Assembly (NCBI GenBank): GCA_028284415.1
Contig: JANQRU010000005.1
Coordinates: forward strand, 1 to 64,000
Direction of reading: 5' to 3'
Source of the DNA: Pyrinomonadaceae bacterium
GTDB taxonomy: Bacteria; Acidobacteriota; Blastocatellia; Pyrinomonadales; Pyrinomonadaceae
Length of the DNA: 64,000 nt
The translations under genes were made by a program, and so were the position numbers. The notes below the pieces were generated by a model that worked only from the letters and a program-made list of their open reading frames with translations, searched no databases and had not been told where the DNA came from. Below, in pieces: positions 44,905 to 53,309 of the stretch; the stretch's first letter is position 1; every line of letters starts with the position of its first letter.

Positions 44905-45296
44905 AGAAAATTAAATATAAAATCAGTCCGAAAATCTCAAATAAAGAGTTAAACAAACTCTTTGCAGAAACTTGGGAAAATCATAAATAAAAAGACTTTA
45001 AGCTGATTCTCAACAAAAGCCTCGCATACATATGTGCCTACTCTGCAAATGAACTGATTGGCTTTGTCAATCTCGTTTGGGACGGCGGAATTCACGCATT
45101 TATTTTAGACACAACTGTTCATCCAAAACTTCAAAGACGTGGAATCGGATTAGAATTAGTAAAGAAAACTTACAAAATCGCAAAAGAAAACGGAATCGAA
45201 TGGATTCACGTGGATTTTGCTCCACATTTGCAAAAATTCTATGACAAATGTGGTTTCAAGAACACTTATGCAGGATTACTAAATTTAAGTAATTGA
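44901..45296 (+). pseudogene. GNAT acetyltransferase broken by one nonsense codon
   Basis: One reading frame of 132 codons from TTG 44901 contains a single TAA at 44988-44990 (codon 30) and otherwise reads as an intact GNAT domain: AYICAYSANELIGFVNLVWD, TTVHPKLQRRGIGLELV (the acetyl-CoA loop RRGIG) and FYDKCGF near the end. The family segment around the stop is ENHK-stop-KDF. Acetyltransferase fold would need both sides, so the gene is probably dead, or the codon is read through, or it is a sequence error. Confidence 0.8.
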
Positions 45297-45309
45297 AGCA
45301 GTTTGAATC

Positions 45310-46071
45310 TCACAAATCACCTTCTAACCATTTTCGTAAATTTGGTGTGCGGTTTGTGCTTGAGATAATTTTTTTCTTTGAGTTTTTCATGCGGATTGAT
45401 AAACGATCGTTAAAGTAAGGTTCGAGGCGTTCGATATATTTTAGATTGACCATTTCGCTACGGTTTATGCGGAAAAATAATTTCGGGTCGAGGACTTCTT
45501 CTAAATGATTTAAGTTTTCATTTAGCGGAAACTTGTTTTCAGTAGAATCGAAGGCAAACAAAACTCCGTCGTTTATCTGAAAATATGCGATCTGTTTGGT
45601 TTCAACAAATTGTATGCCGCCTCGTAGTTTTATAACGAATCTTTCCTTATATTTTGGTTTTAGAAAGTCGTTCTGAATCTCTTTTAAGAAATCCATCTGG
45701 GCGGAAACGAAATTTTGTTTAAGTTTTTCAAGCTTTTGCATTGCCGCAGTAAAATTTTCGAACGTGAAAGGTTTGAGCAAATAGGCAATGCCATTTTTTT
45801 CAAAAGCCTGCATTAAAAATTGGTCGTAAGCGGTTGTAAAAATTACGGGACAATTTAGTTCGGCGTTTTCATAAAACTCAAAAATATTGCCGTCGAGCAG
45901 CTCGATGTCGGAGAAGATTATTTCCGGATGCGGATTTGTGCGAAACCAAGCATTTAATTCCTTGAGACTTTCAAGAGTTGCAGAAATTTCTAACGAATCG
46001 TCATAACGCTTGATAAAACCACTCAATTTTTGAGCAGCAAGCGGTTCGTCTTCGATAATAAGAACTTTCAT
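45310..46071 (-). CDS. LytTR-family response regulator
   Basis: 253 residues. Receiver domain at 1-120 (IIEDEPLAAQKL, phospho-Asp in IIFSDIELLDG, Lys in LLKPFTFENF), then a LytTR DNA-binding domain at about 148-250 (RFVIKLRGGIQFVETKQIAY, FFRINRSEMVNLKYIERLEP, KKIISSTNRTPNLRKWL). Its start overlaps the kinase stop by 4 bp (ATGA). It probably regulates a nearby or remote membrane or peptide system. Confidence 0.93.
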   Translation of the reverse strand: MKVLIIEDEPLAAQKLSGFIKRYDDSLEISATLESLKELNAWFRTNPHPEIIFSDIELLDGNIFEFYENAELNCPVIFTTAYDQFLMQAFEKNGIAYLLKPFTFENFTAAMQKLEKLKQNFVSAQMDFLKEIQNDFLKPKYKERFVIKLRGGIQFVETKQIAYFQINDGVLFAFDSTENKFPLNENLNHLEEVLDPKLFFRINRSEMVNLKYIERLEPYFNDRLSIRMKNSKKKIISSTNRTPNLRKWLEGDL

Positions 46072-47144
46072 TGGTTTATTTTTAGCAAAGGAATTTTGAC
46101 GGTGAAATTCTTTTCGTTTTTTACAATTTCCAGAGGCTCTTCGGTTAATAAATTATATCTTTTTTGCAGGTTTTGTAACCCCGTTCCGCTTTGCAGTGCA
46201 TTTTTTGATTTTGGGCGAATTTCATTTTCAACAATCAAATTTTGATCATCCAATTTAACGCAAACTTGCAGAGAATCACTCTTGCTTCCGGCGTTGTGCT
46301 TAACGACATTTTCAAGCAAACTTTGCAAAGCAGTCGGAACGATCATCTGACCGTTAACCTTCGAATCTGCAATCTGCCAATCAAACTTATAAGCTGTGCC
46401 GAAGCGTTTTTTAAGCAAATACAAATAGTTTTGTGAAAAGTTTAGCTCATCCCGCAGTTTCACAACATCCGCATCCCGCGTCTGCAAAATATAACGGTAA
46501 AGCTGTGCCATCTTGTCGAGAAATTCATTAGCAGTCTGTGGATTTTTCTCGATCAATGACGAGAGAACATTTAGATTATTAAACAAAAAATGCGGCTCAA
46601 TATTTTTTTGCAGAGCTTTTAATTCCATCTCAGTCCTTGCTTCTTGTGCCTGACGAAGTTTTTCTTTGGTTTTATTTATCAGAGTCAGATAGAAATATCC
46701 GACACAAGTAAAGCAAACGAATACTTGAGGAAAAATCGTGTGAAGAGTTCCCAACACCCATTCATAGGCTGTGATATTTTCTCTTCCCGTCATTGATTGT
46801 CCCAAAACGGTAATCGAAAAAGCTGTAATGACAAATGCGTTTATCGGAATCAGAGAGAAAAGTATTACAAAATCCCGCCAGAGAGATTTTGATTTTTCGG
46901 AAAACAAATCAAGTTTCCACTTAGTAAAAATAATTACCGCAGCCCCCAACAATGAATGCAAAAATCCCCAAAACGGTGCATCCCAGTGCCAAGGGAATTT
47001 ATAAATCGAACCGCCATGCATGATTTTCACATAAAGTGTCAGCAGAAATGAGAATCCGAGCCAACTCAAAACTCCTAAAAGAAGAAACAAAAGGTGTTTA
47101 AGACTTTGAGTTGACCGTAGTTTATTGCCCTTTAGCTTTTGCAT
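46068..47144 (-). CDS. LytS-type membrane sensor histidine kinase
   Basis: 358 residues. Four membrane helices in residues 17-155, then the His_kinase (PF06580) phosphoacceptor in KALQKNIEPHFLFNNLNVLSSL, and the ATPase domain with VPTALQSLLENVVKHNA (N box) and SGTGLQNLQKRYNLL. This family pairs with LytTR regulators, as here with a 4-bp overlap. The start lies 23 bp inside the preceding gene's end, so a later start is possible. Confidence 0.92.
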   Translation of the reverse strand: MQKLKGNKLRSTQSLKHLLFLLLGVLSWLGFSFLLTLYVKIMHGGSIYKFPWHWDAPFWGFLHSLLGAAVIIFTKWKLDLFSEKSKSLWRDFVILFSLIPINAFVITAFSITVLGQSMTGRENITAYEWVLGTLHTIFPQVFVCFTCVGYFYLTLINKTKEKLRQAQEARTEMELKALQKNIEPHFLFNNLNVLSSLIEKNPQTANEFLDKMAQLYRYILQTRDADVVKLRDELNFSQNYLYLLKKRFGTAYKFDWQIADSKVNGQMIVPTALQSLLENVVKHNAGSKSDSLQVCVKLDDQNLIVENEIRPKSKNALQSGTGLQNLQKRYNLLTEEPLEIVKNEKNFTVKIPLLKINQ

Positions 47145-47862
47145 CCTTAGGAAGACTATAAATCACTTTACCTTTTTCGTCTAAAAAACTAAGCTTCGGA
47201 TTGCCGTCCGGTTCAACTGATAATTCCAGACGCATATTGCCCTTAGCATCACTCATTTGAATAAGAGATTTCTTATTCCAAGATTTTCCTATAAACATAC
47301 GGTTCACAGAAGTCTCTCCGTTTTCCTTCATTTTTTTATAAGCTGCTTCTGCCGCTTCTCTAGTCGGCAGTTTATTAATTTCTTCCATTCTTTTAATGAA
47401 ATCAATTAATGGCATATTTTGATCATTCATTCTCAATCCGGCGAAGTAATTTCCATCTTTGTCTTCCTGATGAGTTAGCTGAATAGTTTGGTCACCGCGA
47501 AACTTATCAAATGTAAGTGATCCACCCTGCCCCTTCCCTGTGTCTCCTCTAAAAATTAACCCGCCGATCTCATCTCCTTTTTCACTAAAGAAAATCATTC
47601 CCGCCGCACGCTTTCCTTCGCGTTCCTTAAAATATTTTCCGTCAACGATTCCCGGATGCTGACGCTCTTTATTAGCAATGACCATCTTCAACTTCCCATC
47701 GCTTTCGACAATGTTTATCCGCTGAACATCAATTTCCTTAAACTTCACTTTTTTATCCAAGCTAAATCCTAACATTAAAAGCGAAACAGCCATTAAAACA
47801 ATTGCTATGCAAAACGCTTGTAAACGAAACACCTTTTTCTCCAATTTTTTATATTTGTCCAT
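47122..47862 (-). CDS. membrane-anchored hypothetical protein upstream of the LytS/LytTR pair
   Basis: 246 residues. One N-terminal membrane helix (LQAFCIAIVLMAVSLLMLGF, residues 13-33) and a beta-rich outside region with GGLIFRGDTGKGQGGSLTFDKF and DQTIQLTHQEDKDGNYFAGL. The C-terminal half repeats a short beta unit (VEPDGNPKLSFLDEKGKVIY). Similar hypothetical proteins are known in several phyla but have no function. It overlaps the kinase start by 23 bp, so it is part of the operon and may supply the signal to the kinase. Confidence 0.65.
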   Translation of the reverse strand: MDKYKKLEKKVFRLQAFCIAIVLMAVSLLMLGFSLDKKVKFKEIDVQRINIVESDGKLKMVIANKERQHPGIVDGKYFKEREGKRAAGMIFFSEKGDEIGGLIFRGDTGKGQGGSLTFDKFRGDQTIQLTHQEDKDGNYFAGLRMNDQNMPLIDFIKRMEEINKLPTREAAEAAYKKMKENGETSVNRMFIGKSWNKKSLIQMSDAKGNMRLELSVEPDGNPKLSFLDEKGKVIYSLPKDAKAKGQ

Positions 47863-48054
47863 ATCTTCAAAACCTAAGATTTTCCTTTTATTTTTACCAA
47901 CACAACTTTAATCCCGTCCTGAAAATACATAAACAAAAATAGTGCGAATACAGGAGAATTTAGTCTCAATTAGGGAATATTAGAGCTGAACGAAACTTGA
48001 ATTGTAGAAAATTTGAGTTGGTTACTACCAAAGAAATCAAATTTTGAATAAAAT

Positions 48055-49071
48055 ATGCCGATGCTAAAAATTGATATTCACACACACATACTTCCCCAAC
48101 ACATCCCAAACTGGAAAGAAGAATTTGGCTATGGCGGATTTATTACGCTCGACCATCACAAAACAGGTTGTGCCAAAATGATGCGTGATGATGGGCATTT
48201 TTTTCGTGAGATCGAAGATAATTGTTGGTCGGCGGAAAAACGGATTGAAGAATGTGCAAAATTTGATGTTGATGTGCAGGTGCTTTCGACAGTTCCGGTA
48301 ATGTTTGCATACTGGGCAAAACCGAAAGACACTCTGGAAGTTTCCAAAGTTTTGAATGATGGAATCGCTGAAATTGTCCAAAAATATCCGAAAAAATTTA
48401 TCGGTCTTGGAACAGTTCCGATGCAGGACGCAAACCTTGCGATTAAAGAATTAGAACGTGCGAAAGAAGTTGGATTGGTCGGAATAGAAATAGGAACAAA
48501 CGTTAGACAAAAGAATTTAAGCGAACCTCAATTTTTTGATATTTTCGCCGCATGCGAAAAACTTGGAATGGCAGTTTTTGTGCATCCTTGGGATATGATC
48601 GGCACAAAAAGAATGAAAAAATACTGGCTTCCATGGCTCGTCGGAATGCCTGCGGAAACTTCACGAGCGATCTGCTCATTAATCTTTTCAGGTGTTTTTG
48701 AAAAACTTCCAAACCTACGAGTCGCATTTGCACACGGCGGTGGTGAATTTCCCGCAACTATCGGCAGAATCGAACATGGCTTTAATGTCCGTCCCGATTT
48801 ATGTGCGATTGATAATGACAAAAACCCAAAAGATTATCTCGACAGAATGTATTTTGACTCCCTCGTTCATTCCCCCGAAATGCTTGATTATTTAATTAGC
48901 TTAGTCGGAGCAGACAGAGTCGCACTTGGTACGGATTATCCTTTTCCGCTTGGTGAACTTGAACCAGGAAAATTAATCGAAACAGGCAATTACGATGATG
49001 AAACAAAAGCTAAATTACTTCATGGTGCTGCACTTGATTGGTTGAGTTTAGAAAAATCAAAATTTGAGTAA
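48055..49071 (+). CDS. aminocarboxymuconate-semialdehyde decarboxylase (ACMSD)
   Basis: 338 residues, an amidohydrolase TIM barrel. Seen: HTHILPQHIPNW with the HxH metal ligands, FVHPWDMIGTKRMKKYWLPW with the His and conserved RMKKYWLPW, SRAICSLIFSGVFEKLPNL, FAHGGGEFPATIGRIEHGF and the catalytic Asp in ALGTDYPFPLGE. This matches ACMSD, which decarboxylates 2-amino-3-carboxymuconate semialdehyde in the kynurenine pathway of tryptophan breakdown. Related pathway genes kynureninase (57873) and KMO (61124) lie on the same strand but are separated by an unrelated gene block. Confidence 0.9.
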   Translation: MPMLKIDIHTHILPQHIPNWKEEFGYGGFITLDHHKTGCAKMMRDDGHFFREIEDNCWSAEKRIEECAKFDVDVQVLSTVPVMFAYWAKPKDTLEVSKVLNDGIAEIVQKYPKKFIGLGTVPMQDANLAIKELERAKEVGLVGIEIGTNVRQKNLSEPQFFDIFAACEKLGMAVFVHPWDMIGTKRMKKYWLPWLVGMPAETSRAICSLIFSGVFEKLPNLRVAFAHGGGEFPATIGRIEHGFNVRPDLCAIDNDKNPKDYLDRMYFDSLVHSPEMLDYLISLVGADRVALGTDYPFPLGELEPGKLIETGNYDDETKAKLLHGAALDWLSLEKSKFE

Positions 49072-49201
49072 CTAATTTATTTCAAAAAAACAGTCGTACA
49101 AAAACTAACATCGTCCGACTGCAAAGTTTCTTAAAACTTTATCTATTACAATTTTGTGTTCTCTGCAAGATTTTTATTAAACATATTAAAAACCATTGAA
49201 T

Positions 49202-49633
49202 TTAAGCTGTTGCTGCAGATTCTTCGCTTGGCAATTCGATAATTCCTAACTGAATCATAAAACCTAACGCATCGTAATAAACATCTTCTTGAACTATCTT
49301 TCCATCTTCAAATCTCACGAAAGATGAACCGGAAGTAGAAACAGATTTGCCCGTTGCAGGAAAATCTCCATCGCCTGTATTTGTTCCTGTATAAGTGTAT
49401 TTAGCAAATGAATAATTATCCATATAATGCACTTCATCAAGTGTCACCTTTCCGTCAGGAAAAGCCTTTCTAAAACTCTTCATTACTTCTATTAATCCAC
49501 TCAAACTATCGGTTGACTGATTGACTGTTTCAGGAACATTCCGAATTAAGTTTTCCGAAATACAACTTTCCAACCGATCAAAATCTGCACCGTTCCAAAT
49601 TTCTACATATGCTTCAAAAGCTTCTTTGTTCAT
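49202..49633 (-). CDS. SnoaL-like / ester-cyclase-type protein under ECF-like promoter
   Basis: 143 residues, no signal peptide. NTF2-like fold of the SnoaL/ester-cyclase group: EIWNGADFDRLESCI at the start, SFRKAFPDGKVTLDEVHYMDN, KYTYTGTNTGDGDFPATGKS and FVRFEDGKIVQEDVYYD. These small proteins can be isomerases, cyclases or binding proteins for small ligands; the substrate is unknown. AGGAG lies 9 nt before the start. 54 bp upstream is one of four ECF-like promoters (49687-49724) that share a unique layout, so it is probably induced by the sigma factor at 52708. Confidence 0.75.
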   Translation of the reverse strand: MNKEAFEAYVEIWNGADFDRLESCISENLIRNVPETVNQSTDSLSGLIEVMKSFRKAFPDGKVTLDEVHYMDNYSFAKYTYTGTNTGDGDFPATGKSVSTSGSSFVRFEDGKIVQEDVYYDALGFMIQLGIIELPSEESAATA

Positions 49634-49686
49634 TTTACTAATCTCCTATTTTTCTCCTTTTTGTTTTGTGAAAACATTTTTGCCTT

Positions 49687-49724
49687 CTATTTATGTAAAC
49701 GACGTTTTAGAAAATAATGGGACA
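49687..49724 (-). promoter_or_regulatory. ECF-like promoter 1
   Basis: On the minus strand TGTCCC (49719-49724), 17-nt spacer, then CGTTTACATAAATAG (49687-49701). It precedes the SnoaL-like gene by about 53 nt. Same layout as the sites at 52595, 57645 and 61033. Confidence 0.7.
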
Positions 49725-49808
49725 TTTTTTTCTTGAAAAAACATGTAAAAAAATAAATGGTGTGAATTCGAATAAATCCACACCGCCCCATCAAATTTTT
49801 CTCTAAAG

Positions 49809-50630
49809 TTATTTAGCTGAATTATTTAAATTGTTTAAGGACTTAGAAAGTTTTGCACGTTCCTCAGCAACTATATTTATCAAAGAACTCAAATCAATTG
49901 CTCCGGGAATTACCCTTGTTCCAACTATGTAAGCAGGTGTGCCTTGAATATTTAAGTTGTTTGCAAGTGTGTAGTTACTTGCAAGATACTCATTAATTTT
50001 CGGGTCGTTCATATCTTTAGTCAGAGTTTCATAGTTGACTCCAAGCTTTTTAGAAATAGTTTTAATGAATTCGTCGTTGATTTCTTCTGCGTTAGTCAAA
50101 GCTTCGTGAAATTCAGCGTATTTTCCTTGGCGATGAGCGGCAAGTGCAGCTTTAGCGGCAAGTTGGGAGGACTGGCTCAAGATTGGATATTCTTTATAAA
50201 CAATGCGAATTGAAGAATCCTTTGCTAATAATTCCTTCAACATCGGCAACGACTGTTTGCAATAACCACAGTTATAGTCAAAAAATGCGACGACTGAAAC
50301 TTCGGCTTTTTTATTCCCTGCAGATGGCGAATTCGGGTCTGCAAAAATTTCTTTTTCAAAAGCTTTTAAGTTTTTAGCAACAAGCTCTTGTTTTTCTCTT
50401 GCTTCTTTTAATTGCAAGGCTTGCAATGCTTCTCTAATAATCGAAGGGTTTTCGAGCAAATAGTTTCGTACAATATCTTCAATATCTTCCTTTTGTGTTT
50501 TTGAGACATTATTTTTAGTCGAACTTGTTTTAATTGTTTTTGTAGTTTGTGCTTGAATTTGGGTTATTCCGATTAAAAGAATTATTGCTATACTGACGAT
50601 ATAAAAGCGTTTAATAAATATGGATTTCAT
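49809..50630 (-). CDS. DsbA-family exported thiol-disulfide oxidoreductase
   Basis: 273 residues from ATG 50630 (AAAAGGAG upstream). A TTG at 50651 would add seven residues and is less likely. Signal peptide (1-27, ending TQIQAQ), a helical region with NPSIIREALQALQLKEAREK, then the thioredoxin fold with the redox site FFDYNCGYCKQSLP (CGYC) and the cis-Pro in IQGTPAYIVGTRVIPGAI. It makes or isomerises disulfides in the periplasm. It follows by 97 bp the gene for a Cys-rich exported protein, its probable client. Confidence 0.88.
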   Translation of the reverse strand: MKSIFIKRFYIVSIAIILLIGITQIQAQTTKTIKTSSTKNNVSKTQKEDIEDIVRNYLLENPSIIREALQALQLKEAREKQELVAKNLKAFEKEIFADPNSPSAGNKKAEVSVVAFFDYNCGYCKQSLPMLKELLAKDSSIRIVYKEYPILSQSSQLAAKAALAAHRQGKYAEFHEALTNAEEINDEFIKTISKKLGVNYETLTKDMNDPKINEYLASNYTLANNLNIQGTPAYIVGTRVIPGAIDLSSLINIVAEERAKLSKSLNNLNNSAK

Positions 50631-50673
50631 TTCTTTTCTCCTTTTGCTCAAATGTAAGTAGTTTTTTGGGGGA

Positions 50674-50713
50674 GGTATGTTCAGAGTTACAATTACTGAA
50701 CTCTAAACATACC
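50674..50713. other. intercistronic hairpin between Cys-rich and DsbA-like genes
   Basis: Long stem GGTATGTT-AGAGTT / AACTCT-AACATACC with one bulged base on each side and a 10-nt loop. On the minus strand no T run follows, so it is more likely an RNA-stability or processing element within an operon than a terminator. Confidence 0.6.
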
Positions 50714-50727
50714 TTTTGATTTATAAA

Positions 50728-52527
50728 TTAGTCTCTGCGTAGAAGTCTGATGTTTGGGAATACCGCACTTTCTTTACAAACAGGATGTAAATAAGCATTG
50801 ACAACACTAACAAGACCTGTCGGATCTGCTATCGCTGCCACTGTAAGTACATTTTTGGAAGCTGCCCATGCGTCTGCTTCAACCATCATACTTAAGTGCT
50901 TATCTGCCCATTGCTGTCGAATATATTCAGCCCCTTTCGGACCAAATCGCCTTTCTATTTCAACTGCAATTTCAGGACTTGTTTGCTCAGCAAATTGTTT
51001 TGAGAATTCTGCCTTAAATAAGTCGTGCTGATCTTTAAGGGTTGAAGTAGCAACATAAAACTTATATCCAATTTGAAGCACTTTGCCAGCATCAATCAAT
51101 TTTTTCATATTCGCTGGTCCGCCGACAGCCTGCATTGTAGTAAGTTTTGCCATTACCTTTAATCTTTTAAGTTTGTTTATTATTTTCAATAATTTAGTAA
51201 ACTTTCTTGCACCTGCGGTAAATTTAGTAACATCTTTACCTGCTTTAGCTGCTTTGGCGGCATTAGTAGCAGCGGCAGAAGAGCCTAATGTTGCAATACT
51301 CACAGCCGCCATAATTGGTGAAATAACCTGACTCGAAGTTACTGATGCACAAGTTCCCTTGTCAGTTGAACATCCGAAACCACAACCGACGGGTTGCTGC
51401 ACAGGACATTTTTGCCAACAAACTGGTCCAACACCAACATAGTCTTTATTTTTACAAGTTGGATAGCAAAGCAAACCGCTTCTTTCAGTTTTGCGACCTT
51501 GTTGTGTTCCGCTCGGACAAGCTAAAGGTTTTCCAACACCGCGACTGTAAGTAGGTTTTCTACAGCCAGTTCCCGTATCTGCGTAACCACTTGGGCAAGC
51601 AGGAGCACAAATATTGGCAGTGGTAGCTTTGTATCCAGTTTTACATTTTGGATACCAAATTAAACCGATCTTTTCACAGCCTTGAGAATTTGCCCCCACG
51701 CATCTTTGTCTGGCTTTGTCATAATTTCCAACTGGATCACCAATTTTCCAACCATAGCCAACTCCGCGTCCATAAGTACCAGAAGGTTTCTGACAAAATA
51801 ATCCAATATCCTTAAATCCGGCGGGACAATTTGCCGAGCAGGTTGTAGCAACTCCCTTATAGCCCGATTTGCATTTTGGATAACAAAGTCCTGCATCTTT
51901 TTCTAAACCTGGAGCACATTTATTACTCAAAGGCTTACCCGCACCACGAGTCTCACTTTTTTTATAACAATATGGAACTCTTACCGCTGAAACCTTTAGA
52001 GCAATCCATTTCATTACCTTTACCGTATCACCTGCCGAAATCGGTGCAGGTAGTGCTGTCGATCTTGTCGTACTATTTGTTGCAGTTTTTTTGATATTTT
52101 CTACATAGAAAAACCCTTGATTACCACGATTATCGCGGCAGTTTGGATCTTTCTTAAAACCATTTGTTGGCTGTTGAATTGGAACACACATATCGCCAGA
52201 ACTCGTTCTACCAAATGCAAAGACATTCAGTTTCGCCTTCAACCAAGCCTCTTTTACCTGTTCGATAGTAGCTAATTCCCAATTTTTTTGTTTTGCCAAA
52301 TTTCTTGCTTGTTCAAGAGTCAAATTTACTTGTGAATGAAATTTCACTTCGCGAACACAAGAACCGTCCGAACCTGCAATAAACCCTGAACCACAATTTT
52401 GGGAATATACTTGCTCAGCTGATACAACTGCAAAAAAAGCAACTAGAAGCACAAAAAATATTATTATCTTATGATATTTGTTTGTTATATTAACTGCACC
52501 TGTTATTTTTATTGATTTTTTATCCAT
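50728..52527 (-). CDS. Cys-rich exported protein with three-module repeat, ECF-like promoter
   Basis: 599 residues. AGAGGAG lies upstream of the ATG. A signal or anchor helix (residues 19-42, ending EQVYSQNC), then a possibly lectin-like region (LTLEQARNLAKQKNWELATI). Residues about 190-400 hold three Cys-rich modules of the form CYPxCKxGYKGV, CPxGYxDxGxxC, RGVGxPL. The C-terminal third is Ala/Lys-rich and helical (ATNAAKAAKAGKDVTKFTAG, IINKLKRLKVMAKL) and ends in another conserved stretch. Similar modules occur in exported proteins of bacteria and some algae, with no known role. Disulfides would be made by the DsbA-like neighbour. Confidence 0.65.
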   Translation of the reverse strand: MDKKSIKITGAVNITNKYHKIIIFFVLLVAFFAVVSAEQVYSQNCGSGFIAGSDGSCVREVKFHSQVNLTLEQARNLAKQKNWELATIEQVKEAWLKAKLNVFAFGRTSSGDMCVPIQQPTNGFKKDPNCRDNRGNQGFFYVENIKKTATNSTTRSTALPAPISAGDTVKVMKWIALKVSAVRVPYCYKKSETRGAGKPLSNKCAPGLEKDAGLCYPKCKSGYKGVATTCSANCPAGFKDIGLFCQKPSGTYGRGVGYGWKIGDPVGNYDKARQRCVGANSQGCEKIGLIWYPKCKTGYKATTANICAPACPSGYADTGTGCRKPTYSRGVGKPLACPSGTQQGRKTERSGLLCYPTCKNKDYVGVGPVCWQKCPVQQPVGCGFGCSTDKGTCASVTSSQVISPIMAAVSIATLGSSAAATNAAKAAKAGKDVTKFTAGARKFTKLLKIINKLKRLKVMAKLTTMQAVGGPANMKKLIDAGKVLQIGYKFYVATSTLKDQHDLFKAEFSKQFAEQTSPEIAVEIERRFGPKGAEYIRQQWADKHLSMMVEADAWAASKNVLTVAAIADPTGLVSVVNAYLHPVCKESAVFPNIRLLRRD

Positions 52528-52594
52528 TTTGATTTTCTCCTCTCTTACCCAGATTTATTTTTTCCTGATTTTTATAATTGAAGAATTAGCTCCT

Positions 52595-52632
52595 CTATTT
52601 AGGTAAACGACACTTTCGAAAAAAAAGGGACA
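52595..52632 (-). promoter_or_regulatory. ECF-like promoter 2
   Basis: TGTCCC (52627-52632), 17-nt spacer, then CGTTTACCTAAATAG (52595-52609) on the minus strand, 68 nt before the Cys-rich protein start. Between this gene and the divergent sigma gene. Confidence 0.7.
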
Positions 52633-52707
52633 TTGAGTAGAAAGTTTTGTTAATTCGTTGTTTAAGTTACAATTACTGCCATTGGTCAAAACCAAAAGTA
52701 ATTAAAA

Positions 52708-53277
52708 ATGACTCAAGGAAATTCTGAACAAGTAACGCAATTGTTGATTCAATGGAGCGAAGGCAATAATTTAGCTCTTGAGGAATTAATGCCGCTTGTT
52801 TACAACGAACTGCGTATGATTGCCCGCCGACATATGAGCGGTCAGAATTCGGGGCATACATTTCAAACTACAGAATTAATTCACGAGGCATACTTGAAAT
52901 TAGCCAAAAATGACAAGCACGATTGGCAAAACCGTTCTCATTTTTTTGGTGTAGCAGCACAAGCTATGCGACACATTTTGGTGGACTATGCCCGCTCAAA
53001 AAGCAGAGAGAAACGCGGCGGTTGGCAGCAAAAAGTTACACTTGATGAAGCTTTAAAGGTTGAAAATCAAAAGTCTGTTGATATTATCGCCCTTGACGAA
53101 GCACTTAAAAAACTTTCCGAATTAGAAGATCGAAAATCAAAAGTTGTGGAGTTGAAATATTTCGGCGGAATGACGTTTGAAGAAATCGCAAAGGTTTTAG
53201 ATATCTCCAGAAAAACGGCTCAAAGAGATTGGCGTTTTGCCAGAATGTGGCTTTTAAGAGAAATGAGCAAAGAGTAA
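52708..53277 (+). CDS. ECF RNA polymerase sigma factor (TIGR02999 / sigma-70 ECF-like)
   Basis: 189 residues. Region 2 reads LVYNELRMIARRHMSG, then HTFQTTELIHEAYLKLAK and WQNRSHFFGVAAQAMRHILVDYAR, diagnostic of the TIGR02999 ECF group common in Acidobacteriota and Planctomycetota. Region 4 HTH is MTFEEIAKVLDISRKTAQRDWRFARMWL. No anti-sigma gene is adjacent; instead a Ser/Thr kinase-STAND-TPR gene follows 33 bp later. In the ECF43 type (EcfP/PknT of Vibrio parahaemolyticus) a kinase activates the sigma factor by phosphorylation; Thr54 and Thr55 sit at the corresponding acidic-motif position here. Probable recognisers of the four ECF-like promoters. Confidence 0.9.
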   Translation: MTQGNSEQVTQLLIQWSEGNNLALEELMPLVYNELRMIARRHMSGQNSGHTFQTTELIHEAYLKLAKNDKHDWQNRSHFFGVAAQAMRHILVDYARSKSREKRGGWQQKVTLDEALKVENQKSVDIIALDEALKKLSELEDRKSKVVELKYFGGMTFEEIAKVLDISRKTAQRDWRFARMWLLREMSKE

Positions 53278-53309
53278 ATTATGTATTTTCAATCTGTATT
53301 TCCCATTGT

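Noticed and set aside
46799..46804. TGTCCC inside the LytS-type kinase gene as a fifth ECF-like promoter
   Set aside because: No CGT-TAA box lies 17 nt downstream and it is in a coding region.
50674..50713. Rho-independent terminator between the Cys-rich and DsbA-like genes
   Set aside because: No T run follows on the minus strand; the T run is on the other strand where no gene ends. Kept as a hairpin of unknown role.
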